From assembly GCA_937142015.1 (NCBI GenBank), contig CAKZQY010000290.1, positions 1 through 38,275 of the forward strand: a stretch of DNA of 38,275 nucleotides. Direction: 5' to 3'. A model generated the notes under the pieces. The model saw only the letters and a list, made by a program, of their open reading frames with translations, was not told the DNA's origin and did not search any database. Below, one piece after another: positions 7,481 to 14,447 of this stretch (its first letter is position 1; each line of letters opens with the position of its first letter). Source of the stretch: an uncultured Halobacteria archaeon. Its GTDB lineage: Archaea > Halobacteriota > Halobacteria > Halobacteriales > Haloferacaceae. Both the position numbers and the translations under genes were made by a program.

Positions 7481-8582
7481 CCCGGAACGCAGTCTCGTAT
7501 CCCTCGTGTCGCGCGACCTGCGGCGGCGTCAGCGTCTCGACAGCCACGGTGACGCCAGATGCACCCTCGTCGCTCGTCTCCGTGAGTGCCGGCGGCACCG
7601 CCGCGCCGTAGTGGTAGCCGAGTTCGGGGTCTACCGTCCGCGACAGTGTCGTCTGGACGGACGCCACTCCATCCGTTTCGGAGTCGAACACCACACGCAG
7701 CCCCATCGACGGCAGTCGAAACCGGAGGTGTCGCGTCAGGACGGACACCGCGAGATACTGACGCGGCTGTGTGTCGCTGCCCGCGCTACCACTCTCTGGG
7801 CTGTCGAGTCCCGCCAGCAGTCGCTCGGCGGCGTTGCCAGTCACTAACTGCGGAACGATTACGGCGTCGTCGACCGTCTGCCTGCCGAACTCGCGCCCGA
7901 GACTCGGAACTGCCTGTCCGGCGGTCGTCGGAATCCCTCGCCGTTCGACGGGAGCGACCGTTCCGGTCTCACCAGCCGCAGCCGGTCGCTCTGTCGCCAG
8001 CGCCTGCCGGTCTGCGGGGTCGTACAGCCACTCGAACGTGTGAGACGCCGCCGAGTCGAACCGCCCGGCGAACGCGCCCGTCCGACGGAGTTGGAGCCCA
8101 CCGACAGTGACCGTCACCTCGTAGGTGTCCGCGCCGGGGAGCGGAACGTTGTCGCCGTAGTGGAAGCCGAGCCGCTGTGACAGCATCGCGTACACGGACT
8201 CCTGTGTGACGAGCGTCCCACTGCGGGCGATTCGGACTGTCAACCCCGCCTCGGGGAAGACGACACCAGTCTCGGGGTCCCACGCGAGTGCCATCAGGTG
8301 AACGTCGTCGTCCGACGCCACACCGCGCTCGTACCCCGTCTCGCCGACGAGCTCCCAGAACCGTGTCGGGCGACTGTACAGCAGTCCTACCCGGAACGGA
8401 CCGGCGTCGGCGGTGCCGATCACAGCCGCCTCGCTCACTCGTGTCGGGACGTACACCCCCTCCGGAGGGTTCGAGAACGCCGTCGGTGAGGCGGTGGCGT
8501 CGCCGGAACCGCCGAGACAGCCGGCGGTCGTCGCCGTCGCTGCCGCCGACGCTGCCGCAGCGAGGAGTCGCCGTCGTCGCAC
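7443..8582 (-). CDS. Tat-exported lipoprotein with P19/Tp34-like iron-transporter domain
   Basis: From GTG 8582 this is a 379-aa lipoprotein. RRRRLLAAAA is a Tat motif and TTAGC a lipobox, so it should be anchored outside the membrane. A TATA box (TATATT, 8606-8611) lies 26 bases upstream of GTG 8582, favouring this leaderless start over 8591 or 8648. Residues about 60-190 resemble the periplasmic P19/Tp34 Fe2+/Cu2+-binding fold: DVHLMALAWDPETG, then MLSQRLGFHYGDNVPLPG, with His and acidic residues that could bind metal. A second related half occurs later (HLRFRLPSMG ... LGYHYGAAVPP). This is a known periplasmic metal-handling family, but substrate and partner here are unknown. It is divergent from the halocyanin gene. 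Its 3' end lies in a tandem repeat. Confidence 0.78.
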   Translation of the reverse strand: MRRRRLLAAAASAAATATTAGCLGGSGDATASPTAFSNPPEGVYVPTRVSEAAVIGTADAGPFRVGLLYSRPTRFWELVGETGYERGVASDDDVHLMALAWDPETGVVFPEAGLTVRIARSGTLVTQESVYAMLSQRLGFHYGDNVPLPGADTYEVTVTVGGLQLRRTGAFAGRFDSAASHTFEWLYDPADRQALATERPAAAGETGTVAPVERRGIPTTAGQAVPSLGREFGRQTVDDAVIVPQLVTGNAAERLLAGLDSPESGSAGSDTQPRQYLAVSVLTRHLRFRLPSMGLRVVFDSETDGVASVQTTLSRTVDPELGYHYGAAVPPALTETSDEGASGVTVAVETLTPPQVARHEGYETAFRAFDTVRFSIDVD

Positions 8583-8603
8583 ACCTCTCACCGAGAGCGA
8601 CGC

Positions 8604-8613
8604 CAATATAGAC
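8604..8613 (-). promoter_or_regulatory. TATA box of the P19-like lipoprotein gene
   Basis: Minus strand reads GTCTATATTGG. Its centre is 26 bases from GTG 8582, the spacing of a leaderless haloarchaeal gene. Confidence 0.55.
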
Positions 8614-8743
8614 CTTGCGCGGCCCGTGGGAGCAGGAGCCGACTGCACCCCTCGTCGAAACGGTGACGACGGGAGAGTTCTCCCGAGAGTGGACGAGTAT
8701 CAAGAGTTAGAAGCGTGCCAGCCGAGGAACACGTAGGCGACAG

Positions 8744-9223
8744 ATGACAGGACGCGGAAACCAGAGTCTGCGGACGGGACGCGGAGGTCAGAATCTACGA
8801 CGGAGAGCGGTGCTGAGCATCGGAGCCGGGACGTTGGCCGCGCTCGCTGGCTGTAGCGGCGGCGGTTCGACCCCGACCCCCACGGCGTCGTACGACGACT
8901 GGTTCGAGGGTGTCGACAACTTCGAGACGGAGGTCGACAGGACCGGCCGCGACGAGACGGAGGTGTCCGTGGGAGCCGACGACGGACTCGCCTACGCGCC
9001 GGCAGCGGTCCGCGTGGACCCCGGAACGACTGTCCGGTGGGTGTGGACCGGCAACGGCGGCGGCCACAACGTCGTCGCCGAAGACGGCTCGTTCCAGAGT
9101 GAACTGTTCGACGAGGAGGAAGCGACGTTCGAGCACGAGTTCACCGCGGCTGGCATCACGCGCTACTACTGTGCGCCACACCGCACGCTCGGCATGAAAG
9201 GCGGTGTGCGGGTGGTAGCGTAG
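8744..9223 (+). CDS. Halocyanin-type blue copper lipoprotein
   Basis: This is a 159-aa Tat lipoprotein: RRRAVLSIGAGTLAALAGC carries the twin arginines and lipobox. The C-terminal cupredoxin domain shows the type 1 copper ligands in order: His in GGGHNVV, Cys and His in YYCAPH, and Met in LGMKGG. Halocyanins carry electrons between membrane complexes on the outer face of the haloarchaeal membrane. The electron partner is not encoded nearby. The signal peptide n-region is unusually long because a nine-residue unit (TGRGNQSLR / TGRGGQNLR) is duplicated before the twin arginines. Confidence 0.93.
   Translation: MTGRGNQSLRTGRGGQNLRRRAVLSIGAGTLAALAGCSGGGSTPTPTASYDDWFEGVDNFETEVDRTGRDETEVSVGADDGLAYAPAAVRVDPGTTVRWVWTGNGGGHNVVAEDGSFQSELFDEEEATFEHEFTAAGITRYYCAPHRTLGMKGGVRVVA
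8747..8800 (+). repeat. 27-bp in-frame duplication in the halocyanin signal peptide
   Basis: ACAGGACGCGGAAACCAGAG and ACGGGACGCGGAGGTCAGAA begin two adjacent 27-bp copies encoding TGRGNQSLR and TGRGGQNLR. Confidence 0.75.
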
Positions 9224-9239
9224 TGTGGCAGAACTACTC

Positions 9240-9358
9240 GAACCCACCGGCGGAGAGGAGTAACGGCTGCTTGGCTCAGCCAGCACTCGTCGGGTGCAAA
9301 CCACAATATCCCAACGTGGGAATCCCACGACTTCAGTTGTGTGGAGGAAGTCAACAGA
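9240..9358 (+). mobile_element. Relic of an IS200/IS605 (IS1341-type) right end with omega-RNA-like hairpin; no tnpB
   Basis: The stretch ends GGGAATCCCACGACTTCAGT TGTGTGGAGGAAGTCAA. That resembles the hairpin-plus-AGGAAGTCAA right end that follows tnpB in haloarchaeal IS1341-type elements. In intact elements this region overlaps the 3' end of tnpB and forms the guide-RNA scaffold, and the bases after the end act as guide. Here the stem is decayed (CCCACGACT pairs imperfectly with AGTTGTGTGG) and no tnpB-like ORF precedes it: the halocyanin stops at 9223. The 89-aa track ORF across it is a shadow. Assignment rests on remembered similarity. Confidence 0.5.
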
Positions 9359-9526
9359 CAGCAGCACCAATCGGGAGGAATCGTGAGACACGCCGTGGTT
9401 CTCGTCGACGAACGAGGAACCTCTCTCCGTTGTATATTTCTGACAAGATAGATCCAGTGTGCTCCAGTAGTATTATATACGCGGGGGACTGAGTGTCTGG
9501 TAACTTCGAGAGGATACTTCGAATTC
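9359..9526 (+). promoter_or_regulatory. AT-rich spacer with TATA box for the 9527 gene pair
   Basis: The spacer drops in GC content and carries AGTATTATATACGCG (TATA box at 9472-9480). That is 47-51 bases before ATG 9527, which implies a leader of about 20-25 bases. Nothing else is recognisable. Confidence 0.5.
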
Positions 9527-9772
9527 ATGTCGACCGAACTCGTCGTCGATCCCGACAAGCTCGACTCTCTGTTGCCACTCCTCGGTGCAGAAGTGAACAG
9601 TGACGGGTACATTGTAGATACCGAAACTGGAGCAGTGATCGAGTCACCGGACGGCGAGAAGTTGACCGTCGACGAAATCGGATATCTCGGACACGGTTCG
9701 GTCGAGCCAGTACCAGACGACATCTCTTCAGTTGTCTCGTATCTCAGTGAAGAGGATATCTGGGACGACTGA
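9527..9772 (+). CDS. Small acidic protein of unknown function, first of a two-gene unit
   Basis: This is an 81-aa, very acidic, soluble protein from ATG 9527. It has a hairpin-like centre DGYIVDTETGAVIESPDGEKL and a C-terminal helix ending SYLSEEDIWDD. There are no cysteines, signal peptide or membrane segment. I do not recognise the family. It has its own strong TATA box, and the next gene begins 10 bases after its stop, so the two are almost certainly co-transcribed. GC content is lower than in neighbouring core genes, and the IS605-like relic lies immediately upstream, suggesting accessory DNA. Confidence 0.65.
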   Translation: MSTELVVDPDKLDSLLPLLGAEVNSDGYIVDTETGAVIESPDGEKLTVDEIGYLGHGSVEPVPDDISSVVSYLSEEDIWDD

Positions 9773-9782
9773 CGGAGCGCGG

Positions 9783-10151
9783 ATGGACGCCTGGAGAGAA
9801 TATTTCGGACTGGTCGCGACTCTCCTGCGTAGTGACGACACCACAGAGTCGAACGCAGAGGGCGGTTCGGGCAACTTGGAGCGCCTGCTCAGAGAGCACG
9901 ATCCGGATCAGATTCGAGTGACTGACATCGACGCAGGTCGAGAGGCGAAAGTGTACTGTCGCGGTGAGACAACAGTTCTCCTCTTCGACCCAGACAACGT
10001 CCCGAGAGCAGCCCTGCGCGAACTGGGTGAGGAGTTCCGTCAGGCGTACGAGCGGAACAATGGAGTCTCAGTCGGCGAGTTCGGCGGAATCGCATCTGTC
10101 GCCAAGAGCGAGGGAACCAACGGCAGACTTGACGCGACGTACCTTCTCTGA
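9783..10151 (+). CDS. Small protein of unknown function, second of a two-gene unit
   Basis: This is a 122-aa soluble protein from ATG 9783; the 17 extra residues in the track ORF would overlap the upstream gene. The N-terminus MDAWREYFGLVATLLRS is amphipathic. After a Gly/Ser-rich linker, an alpha/beta domain contains IRVTDIDAGREAKVYCRGET, VLLFDPDNVPR and LGEEFRQAYERNNG. No catalytic motif is evident. Tight spacing to the 81-aa gene suggests the products act together; a toxin-antitoxin or regulator role is possible but not shown. Confidence 0.65.
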   Translation: MDAWREYFGLVATLLRSDDTTESNAEGGSGNLERLLREHDPDQIRVTDIDAGREAKVYCRGETTVLLFDPDNVPRAALRELGEEFRQAYERNNGVSVGEFGGIASVAKSEGTNGRLDATYLL

Positions 10152-10346
10152 TTCTCACAACAGCTGATCGTCCGTTCCAACGCCGCTCGGCCCGATTCTG
10201 ACCGACACCGTTAGTATCCGTGGTCCCCGTGTGAGTCACGTGAACACACGTCAACTGAACCGGACGGACGGACCAAACCCGAGCAGTCGGCGACGAGAAC
10301 CGGACTCGGGGTTTGCCGCGACAGTCTCCAGCGGTGGTGGTCGACG

Positions 10347-11663
10347 GTGAGCCTCGACCGTCGAGACGTGTTGAAGGCGGTCGGCAGCGGCGCAGCCGTC
10401 GGCGGTGTCGCGGCAGTCGTGGCGGGTCAGTCCGATGGAGACAGCGGCGAGGGAGGTGCGGAGGGTGACGACACGGACGAGGACCTGCCGCCCCACCAGC
10501 CCCCACGCGGCGACCCGCGGCCCTACGAGGAGTACACCGTCCACCGCGTGCCCGAGGAGTACGAGACGATTCAGGCCGCCGTCGACGCCGCGGAGTCGCG
10601 TGATCTGGTACTCGTCGGACCGGGGGTGTACGAGGAGGCGGTGACGGTGCTGGACACGCCAGAGCTGACTATCCGTGGGACGGATCGCAACGAGGTGATC
10701 CTCGACGGCGGATTCGAGCGCGAGGACGGCATTCTCGCCACCGTCGACGGGGTGGTCGTCGAGAACGTGACAGCGCGCCACTACGTCCGCAACGGGTTCT
10801 TCTGGTCGTCCGTCTCCGGCTGGCGCGGGTCGTACCTCACGGCGCACAACAACCGCGTGTACGGCATCTACGCCATCGACAGCCTCCACGGTCGATTCGA
10901 CAACTCCTACGCGTCGGGTCACACGGACTCCGGGTTCTACATCGGGCAGTGCAAGCCGTGTCACACCAGAATCGAGAACGTTCGCTCGGAGAACAACGCC
11001 ATCGGCTACTCCGGCACGAACGCGGGCGGCTACCTCACGATCACGGACTCCGTCTGGCGGCACAACATGGGCGGGATCGTTCCGAACACGCTCGACAGCG
11101 AGGCAGATCCGCCACAGGACAGCGCCCGCATCCAGAACAACCTCGTCGAACAGAACAACAACGCGTCGGCTCCAGACGAGTCGTTCGGCTACGCCGCGTT
11201 CGGAACCGGGATCAACGTCGCCGGCGGCGTGAACAACGAAGTCGTGAACAACACGGTTCGGGACCACGTCAACTTCGGCGTCGTCGCCGTACCGATGGTC
11301 GACGAGAACGTCTACCCGCCCGCGGGGAACCTGTTCGTCGACAACGAGGTCGAGGGCTCCGGCAGAGCGGACCTCGCGCTCGGGGTGCCGGAGGACGGCG
11401 GCAACGAGTTCCGCGACAACACGGCCGAGACCAGCCGGCCGGCGGGACTGAACGGTGACAGCGGACTCTTCGAGGGCGACCCGTGGGTGACTGCCGTGCT
11501 GTTCGAGCAGTTCACCCAGTTGGAGAACGGGGAGGCTCCGCGCGGCGACTGGACGGAGACGCCCGAGCCGCCGTTCGACGAACTCCAGAGTATGCCAGAT
11601 CCCACAGAGACGCCGCCACGCGAGCCAGTGCGACGCGGCGACGCACCGGGAGGTGGATCGTGA
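10347..11663 (+). CDS. Tat-exported right-handed beta-helix (NosD/pectate-lyase-like) protein
   Basis: This is a 438-aa protein from GTG 10347. The N-terminus SLDRRDVLKAVGSGAAVGGVAAVVAG is a Tat signal with no lipobox cysteine, so the product is probably secreted. After an acidic linker come parallel beta-helix rungs: YETIQAAVDAAESRDLVLVGPGVYEE (about 70-95), IRGTDRNEVILDG, then repeated Asn-rich turns such as IENVRSENNAIGY, IQNNLVEQNN and EVVNNTVRDH. The start of the helix matches the NosD/PbH1 class, used for copper-site maturation or for polysaccharide binding or lysis in various families. No catalytic residues can be assigned. The TGA stop overlaps the ATG of the next gene. Confidence 0.8.
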   Translation: MSLDRRDVLKAVGSGAAVGGVAAVVAGQSDGDSGEGGAEGDDTDEDLPPHQPPRGDPRPYEEYTVHRVPEEYETIQAAVDAAESRDLVLVGPGVYEEAVTVLDTPELTIRGTDRNEVILDGGFEREDGILATVDGVVVENVTARHYVRNGFFWSSVSGWRGSYLTAHNNRVYGIYAIDSLHGRFDNSYASGHTDSGFYIGQCKPCHTRIENVRSENNAIGYSGTNAGGYLTITDSVWRHNMGGIVPNTLDSEADPPQDSARIQNNLVEQNNNASAPDESFGYAAFGTGINVAGGVNNEVVNNTVRDHVNFGVVAVPMVDENVYPPAGNLFVDNEVEGSGRADLALGVPEDGGNEFRDNTAETSRPAGLNGDSGLFEGDPWVTAVLFEQFTQLENGEAPRGDWTETPEPPFDELQSMPDPTETPPREPVRRGDAPGGGS

Positions 11664-12106
11664 TGTCGCGTGCCAACTCGCTGGCGTCGGCCTTCTCCGC
11701 GCGCTTCGACCGCGACCACGGGGCGGTCACGCTCGTGATCCTCGCGGTCGTCGCAGTGCTCCTCGGCGGGTTCGCCTCGTGGATCGCCGCCGACTTTCTC
11801 CCACGACTGCCGACGGTGGTGGTGGTCACGCTCGCCGGCGGCGCAGTGTTGTACGAACAGCCCGACCGTCGAGCCGTCCTCGCGGCCAGTTGCTACCTCG
11901 TTGCGACGCTGGTGACACTGGCCCCGCTCGTCTACCAACTGGCGCTCGCGCTCGCGGTTCCGAACCCGCTCGCGCACGTCGCCTCCACGACGGACGCCCT
12001 CGTCGTGCTGCTGGCGTGGCTGCCGGCCGGACTGTTCGCGCTCGCCGGTTACCTGCTCTCTGTCGGGCCACTGGTCCCTCGGATTCGTTCACTCGTCGGG
12101 TCGTAG
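11663..12106 (+). CDS. Four-helix integral membrane protein, function unknown
   Basis: This is a 147-aa protein with four hydrophobic segments at about residues 22-44, 50-64, 70-95 and 108-135. ATG 11663 shares its A with the TGA stop of the beta-helix gene (an in-frame GTG at 11660 is an alternative), so translation is coupled. It may anchor or escort the secreted beta-helix protein, by context only. It converges with trmB. Family not recognised. Confidence 0.72.
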   Translation: MSRANSLASAFSARFDRDHGAVTLVILAVVAVLLGGFASWIAADFLPRLPTVVVVTLAGGAVLYEQPDRRAVLAASCYLVATLVTLAPLVYQLALALAVPNPLAHVASTTDALVVLLAWLPAGLFALAGYLLSVGPLVPRIRSLVGS

Positions 12107-12143
12107 TCGGCAGAAATCTGCGGTCCACTGGCGGTGGTCGGGG

Positions 12144-13187
12144 TCACTCGGGGTGTGGAGTATCGAGGATGATCTCCTGTGCCTCCACGTCTTCGAGCGC
12201 GGCGACGAGACCGCCGACAGTCACCTCGCCGTCCTCGCTCTCCACGGTGAAGGAGGCGACCTGTTCGGAGGCGTCGAACTCGTAGTCGACGAGTCGGCCC
12301 TCGACGTGGGTCTCGTTGCCGGTCTCCACGTCACGGCCGCGGACCTCGGCGTGGAACTCGCCGCCGAGTTCGTGAACGTCTTTCACCGCGCGCCGGATGG
12401 AGGCGTACGTGCGCGGGAACGGTCTCGCCTCGCCGTCCGAGGAGAGCGTCTCCGCAGTCGTCCACAGCACAGTGCCGTAGAACCCGGAGACGAGGAAGCC
12501 GAGCGCGGAGCGGTTGAATATCACGCCGTAGCGGTCGCGGTCGTCGCGCAGCGCGTCCTGTGTGGCGTAGATCGAGTACTCCCCGTCAGCGACGGCGATG
12601 ACGGGTGTGGTGATTCCGCGGCGAGCACGCGCCTCCGTCGAGACGGCCTCGTAGTCGAACTCGTCGGGCGAGGGGGCGCGCGAAGCGGGGGTCACCAGCA
12701 ACTCGACGCTCACACCGGCGTCGACGCGTTCGACCAGCGTGTCGCGGAACCGCCGCAGCAGGTCCGGCGTCAACGACAGGGCGAGCTCGTATTCGGCGCT
12801 CTCGACGATCTCTTCGAGATACCGCAGGATCGTCGAGCGAGACTTCACGAGCGAGACGGCCTCCGTGTCTCGCGCCGGCGCGGTGTACCGCGCCTCCAAC
12901 TCGTCGACCATCTCCGCCAGCGACGACCGGATGTCGCCGAACGCGTCCGCCGGATCGACCGCGACGATCTTCATCGGCCGCGACTCCCGCAGTTCCACCA
13001 GCCCGCGGTCCGACAGGCTCCGAACGGTGTCGTACACGCGCGGCTGTGGAATGTCCGTCTCTGCGGCGATCTCGCTGGCGGTCAACTCCCCGTGTTCCAA
13101 CACGGCGAGGTAGGCGTCGATCTCGTACTCGCCGAGGTTGAACCGCTCCCCAACCCGCTCCATCGTCGTTCGTAGCTCGTCTGTCAT
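12144..13187 (-). CDS. trmB: TrmB, sugar-responsive transcriptional regulator
   Basis: This is a 347-aa protein from ATG 13187. A winged helix at about residues 15-80 contains [38 protein letters not shown] and GLVEL. A coiled segment follows, then a phospholipase-D-like/TrmB effector domain ([38 protein letters not shown]). In Halobacterium and Haloferax the close homologue represses or activates gluconeogenesis and central carbon genes according to sugar state. The match along the whole length supports orthology. The leaderless start is set by a TATA box 27 bases upstream. The neighbours are not sugar genes, as expected for a global regulator. Confidence 0.88.
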   Translation of the reverse strand: MTDELRTTMERVGERFNLGEYEIDAYLAVLEHGELTASEIAAETDIPQPRVYDTVRSLSDRGLVELRESRPMKIVAVDPADAFGDIRSSLAEMVDELEARYTAPARDTEAVSLVKSRSTILRYLEEIVESAEYELALSLTPDLLRRFRDTLVERVDAGVSVELLVTPASRAPSPDEFDYEAVSTEARARRGITTPVIAVADGEYSIYATQDALRDDRDRYGVIFNRSALGFLVSGFYGTVLWTTAETLSSDGEARPFPRTYASIRRAVKDVHELGGEFHAEVRGRDVETGNETHVEGRLVDYEFDASEQVASFTVESEDGEVTVGGLVAALEDVEAQEIILDTPHPE

Positions 13188-13209
13188 ACCCGCCACTCGG
13201 GCCGCCTGC

Positions 13210-13222
13210 GGTATAACTGTTT
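13210..13222 (-). promoter_or_regulatory. TATA box of trmB
   Basis: Minus strand reads AAACAGTTATACCGC. The GTTATA centre is about 27 bases before ATG 13187, consistent with a leaderless mRNA. Confidence 0.6.
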
Positions 13223-13306
13223 ATCCACGTTCGAGTTGCACCACGTTCCGAAAGCCGGGTAACGTTGCCGCCGTCGCGGAGTCGTGTCGACTCGCGCAGA
13301 GCGTCG

Positions 13307-13507
13307 CTACTCTTCCAATTCGAACGCGACGGTGACTTCAGCTTGGTACTCTCGGGTCTCGGCACCGGCGACTTCCACACCCAGTTCGTCTACCTCGACC
13401 CAGTGGACGTTCTGGAGTGTCTCCTCTGCACGGTCGATAGCGTCGTCTGCCGCGTCGTCGAAACTCTCTGTGCTCCGGCCGATCAGGGTGATCTTCTTGA
13501 AAACCAC
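13307..13507 (-). CDS. Dodecin (flavin-binding)
   Basis: This 66-aa protein has the full dodecin pattern: [19 protein letters not shown], a helix [19 protein letters not shown], then two strands ([23 protein letters not shown]). The Trp in NVHWVEV corresponds to the residue that stacks on the flavin in the dodecamer of Halobacterium dodecin. Dodecins store and protect riboflavin/lumichrome in the cytoplasm. Monocistronic, same strand as trmB but upstream of it, with about 120 bases between. Confidence 0.93.
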   Translation of the reverse strand: MVFKKITLIGRSTESFDDAADDAIDRAEETLQNVHWVEVDELGVEVAGAETREYQAEVTVAFELEE

Positions 13508-13601
13508 GGTGTGTCACGGGGGTGCTCCCCACCGCAACAGACGACAAGGGAGAACATAACTCTGCTGGCGAGGGGTGGTGTGTTCGACCCCGGCGACCGT
13601 C

Positions 13602-13666
13602 GACTACGTCTCTCGCCGTCCCCGGACTACGTCTCTCGCCGTCCCCGGACTACGTCTCTCCTCGCC
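13602..13666. repeat. 23-bp tandem repeat, three copies, at the 3' end of the TrmB-like gene
   Basis: GACTACGTCTCTCGCCGTCC repeats with starts at 13602, 13625 and 13648. The minus-strand stop (CTA at 13650-13652) lies in the third copy, and equivalent CTA triplets occur exactly 23 and 46 bases away. Confidence 0.87.
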
Positions 13667-14447
13667 CTGCTCCCTCGGAGAGGTGTTCGGAGAACCACTC
13701 GGAGACGAGGGTGACCAGAATCCGGGCGAACGCGGTGTCGACGCTCCAGAATCCGGTCTCGGCAGAGATGTGTGGCATCGAGCCGGGGAGTACGGAGAGC
13801 AGCACGGCGGCGTCGTCGACGACGACGACGCGACCGCTGCTCAGGTCCGGGGTGACGGTCGCGGCGAGCTCGGCGGTCTCGATGTCGGCGTCGCGGGCCG
13901 CAGCCCGAACGTCGTCGTCCGCACTGGCGACGCGGACCGTGACGCCACGCTCGGCGGCGTCGGTCAACGCCGAGACGACCGTCGATTCCAGCCGCTGTAC
14001 GTCGGCGGCACCGTACATCACCCGCTCGTCCGCCTCGCGGATCGTCGTCGCGGCCCGCTGTGCGACGTTCTCTCGACCGTCCGTCCGCCAGACGGACTCT
14101 CCGGTGTCGTCTTCGTCTGCGTGTTCGCCCGACACGGACTCTACGTAGTCGAACGCCGTCTCACCCGCGTCCTGGAGGCGCTCGAACAACACGTACCGCG
14201 CTTCCGACACCGGAATCGGTCGGTACACTGTCGGCGTCCCCTCCTGAACGTCGATCAGACCCAGTTCTTCGAGCCCCTCGGCCGCGCCGTACACCTGCGA
14301 GCGCGGCACGTCCGTCACCTCGGCGACCTCCCCGGCGCTCCCGGTGCCGAGGGTGTGTAATCCGACGAACACCTTCGCCTCGTACGTCGACAGTCCGAGA
14401 CGTGTCAGCCCGTCGACTGCCTCGGCGCGACTCGCTGTGTCACTCAT
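13650..14447 (-). CDS. TrmB-family winged-helix regulator, coupled to the MMPL/RND gene
   Basis: This is a 265-aa protein from ATG 14447. The N-terminal winged helix contains LGLSTYEAKVFVGLHTLG, AGEVAEVTDVPRSQVYGAAEGLEELG and PTVYRPIP. A linker leads to a PLD-like effector part (ADERVMYGAADVQRLESTVVSALTDA; TPDLSSGRVVVVDDAAVLLSVL). It is shorter than TrmB and a paralogue rather than a copy. Its ATG overlaps the TGA of the upstream 1494-aa membrane protein (TGATG), so it is translated from the same mRNA and probably controls that transporter (inference). The 3' end lies in a 23-bp tandem repeat. Confidence 0.82.
   Translation of the reverse strand: MSDTASRAEAVDGLTRLGLSTYEAKVFVGLHTLGTGSAGEVAEVTDVPRSQVYGAAEGLEELGLIDVQEGTPTVYRPIPVSEARYVLFERLQDAGETAFDYVESVSGEHADEDDTGESVWRTDGRENVAQRAATTIREADERVMYGAADVQRLESTVVSALTDAAERGVTVRVASADDDVRAAARDADIETAELAATVTPDLSSGRVVVVDDAAVLLSVLPGSMPHISAETGFWSVDTAFARILVTLVSEWFSEHLSEGAGRGET

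Noticed and set aside
9223-9492. 89-aa track ORF over the IS relic
   Set aside because: Composition is not haloarchaeal coding; it covers the hairpin and the TATA box of the next gene.
13284-14360. Track ORFs opposite dodecin and the TrmB-like gene (for example 13265-13714, 13575-14360)
   Set aside because: Shadows: Arg/Val-rich translations opposite well-supported genes and across the 23-bp repeat.
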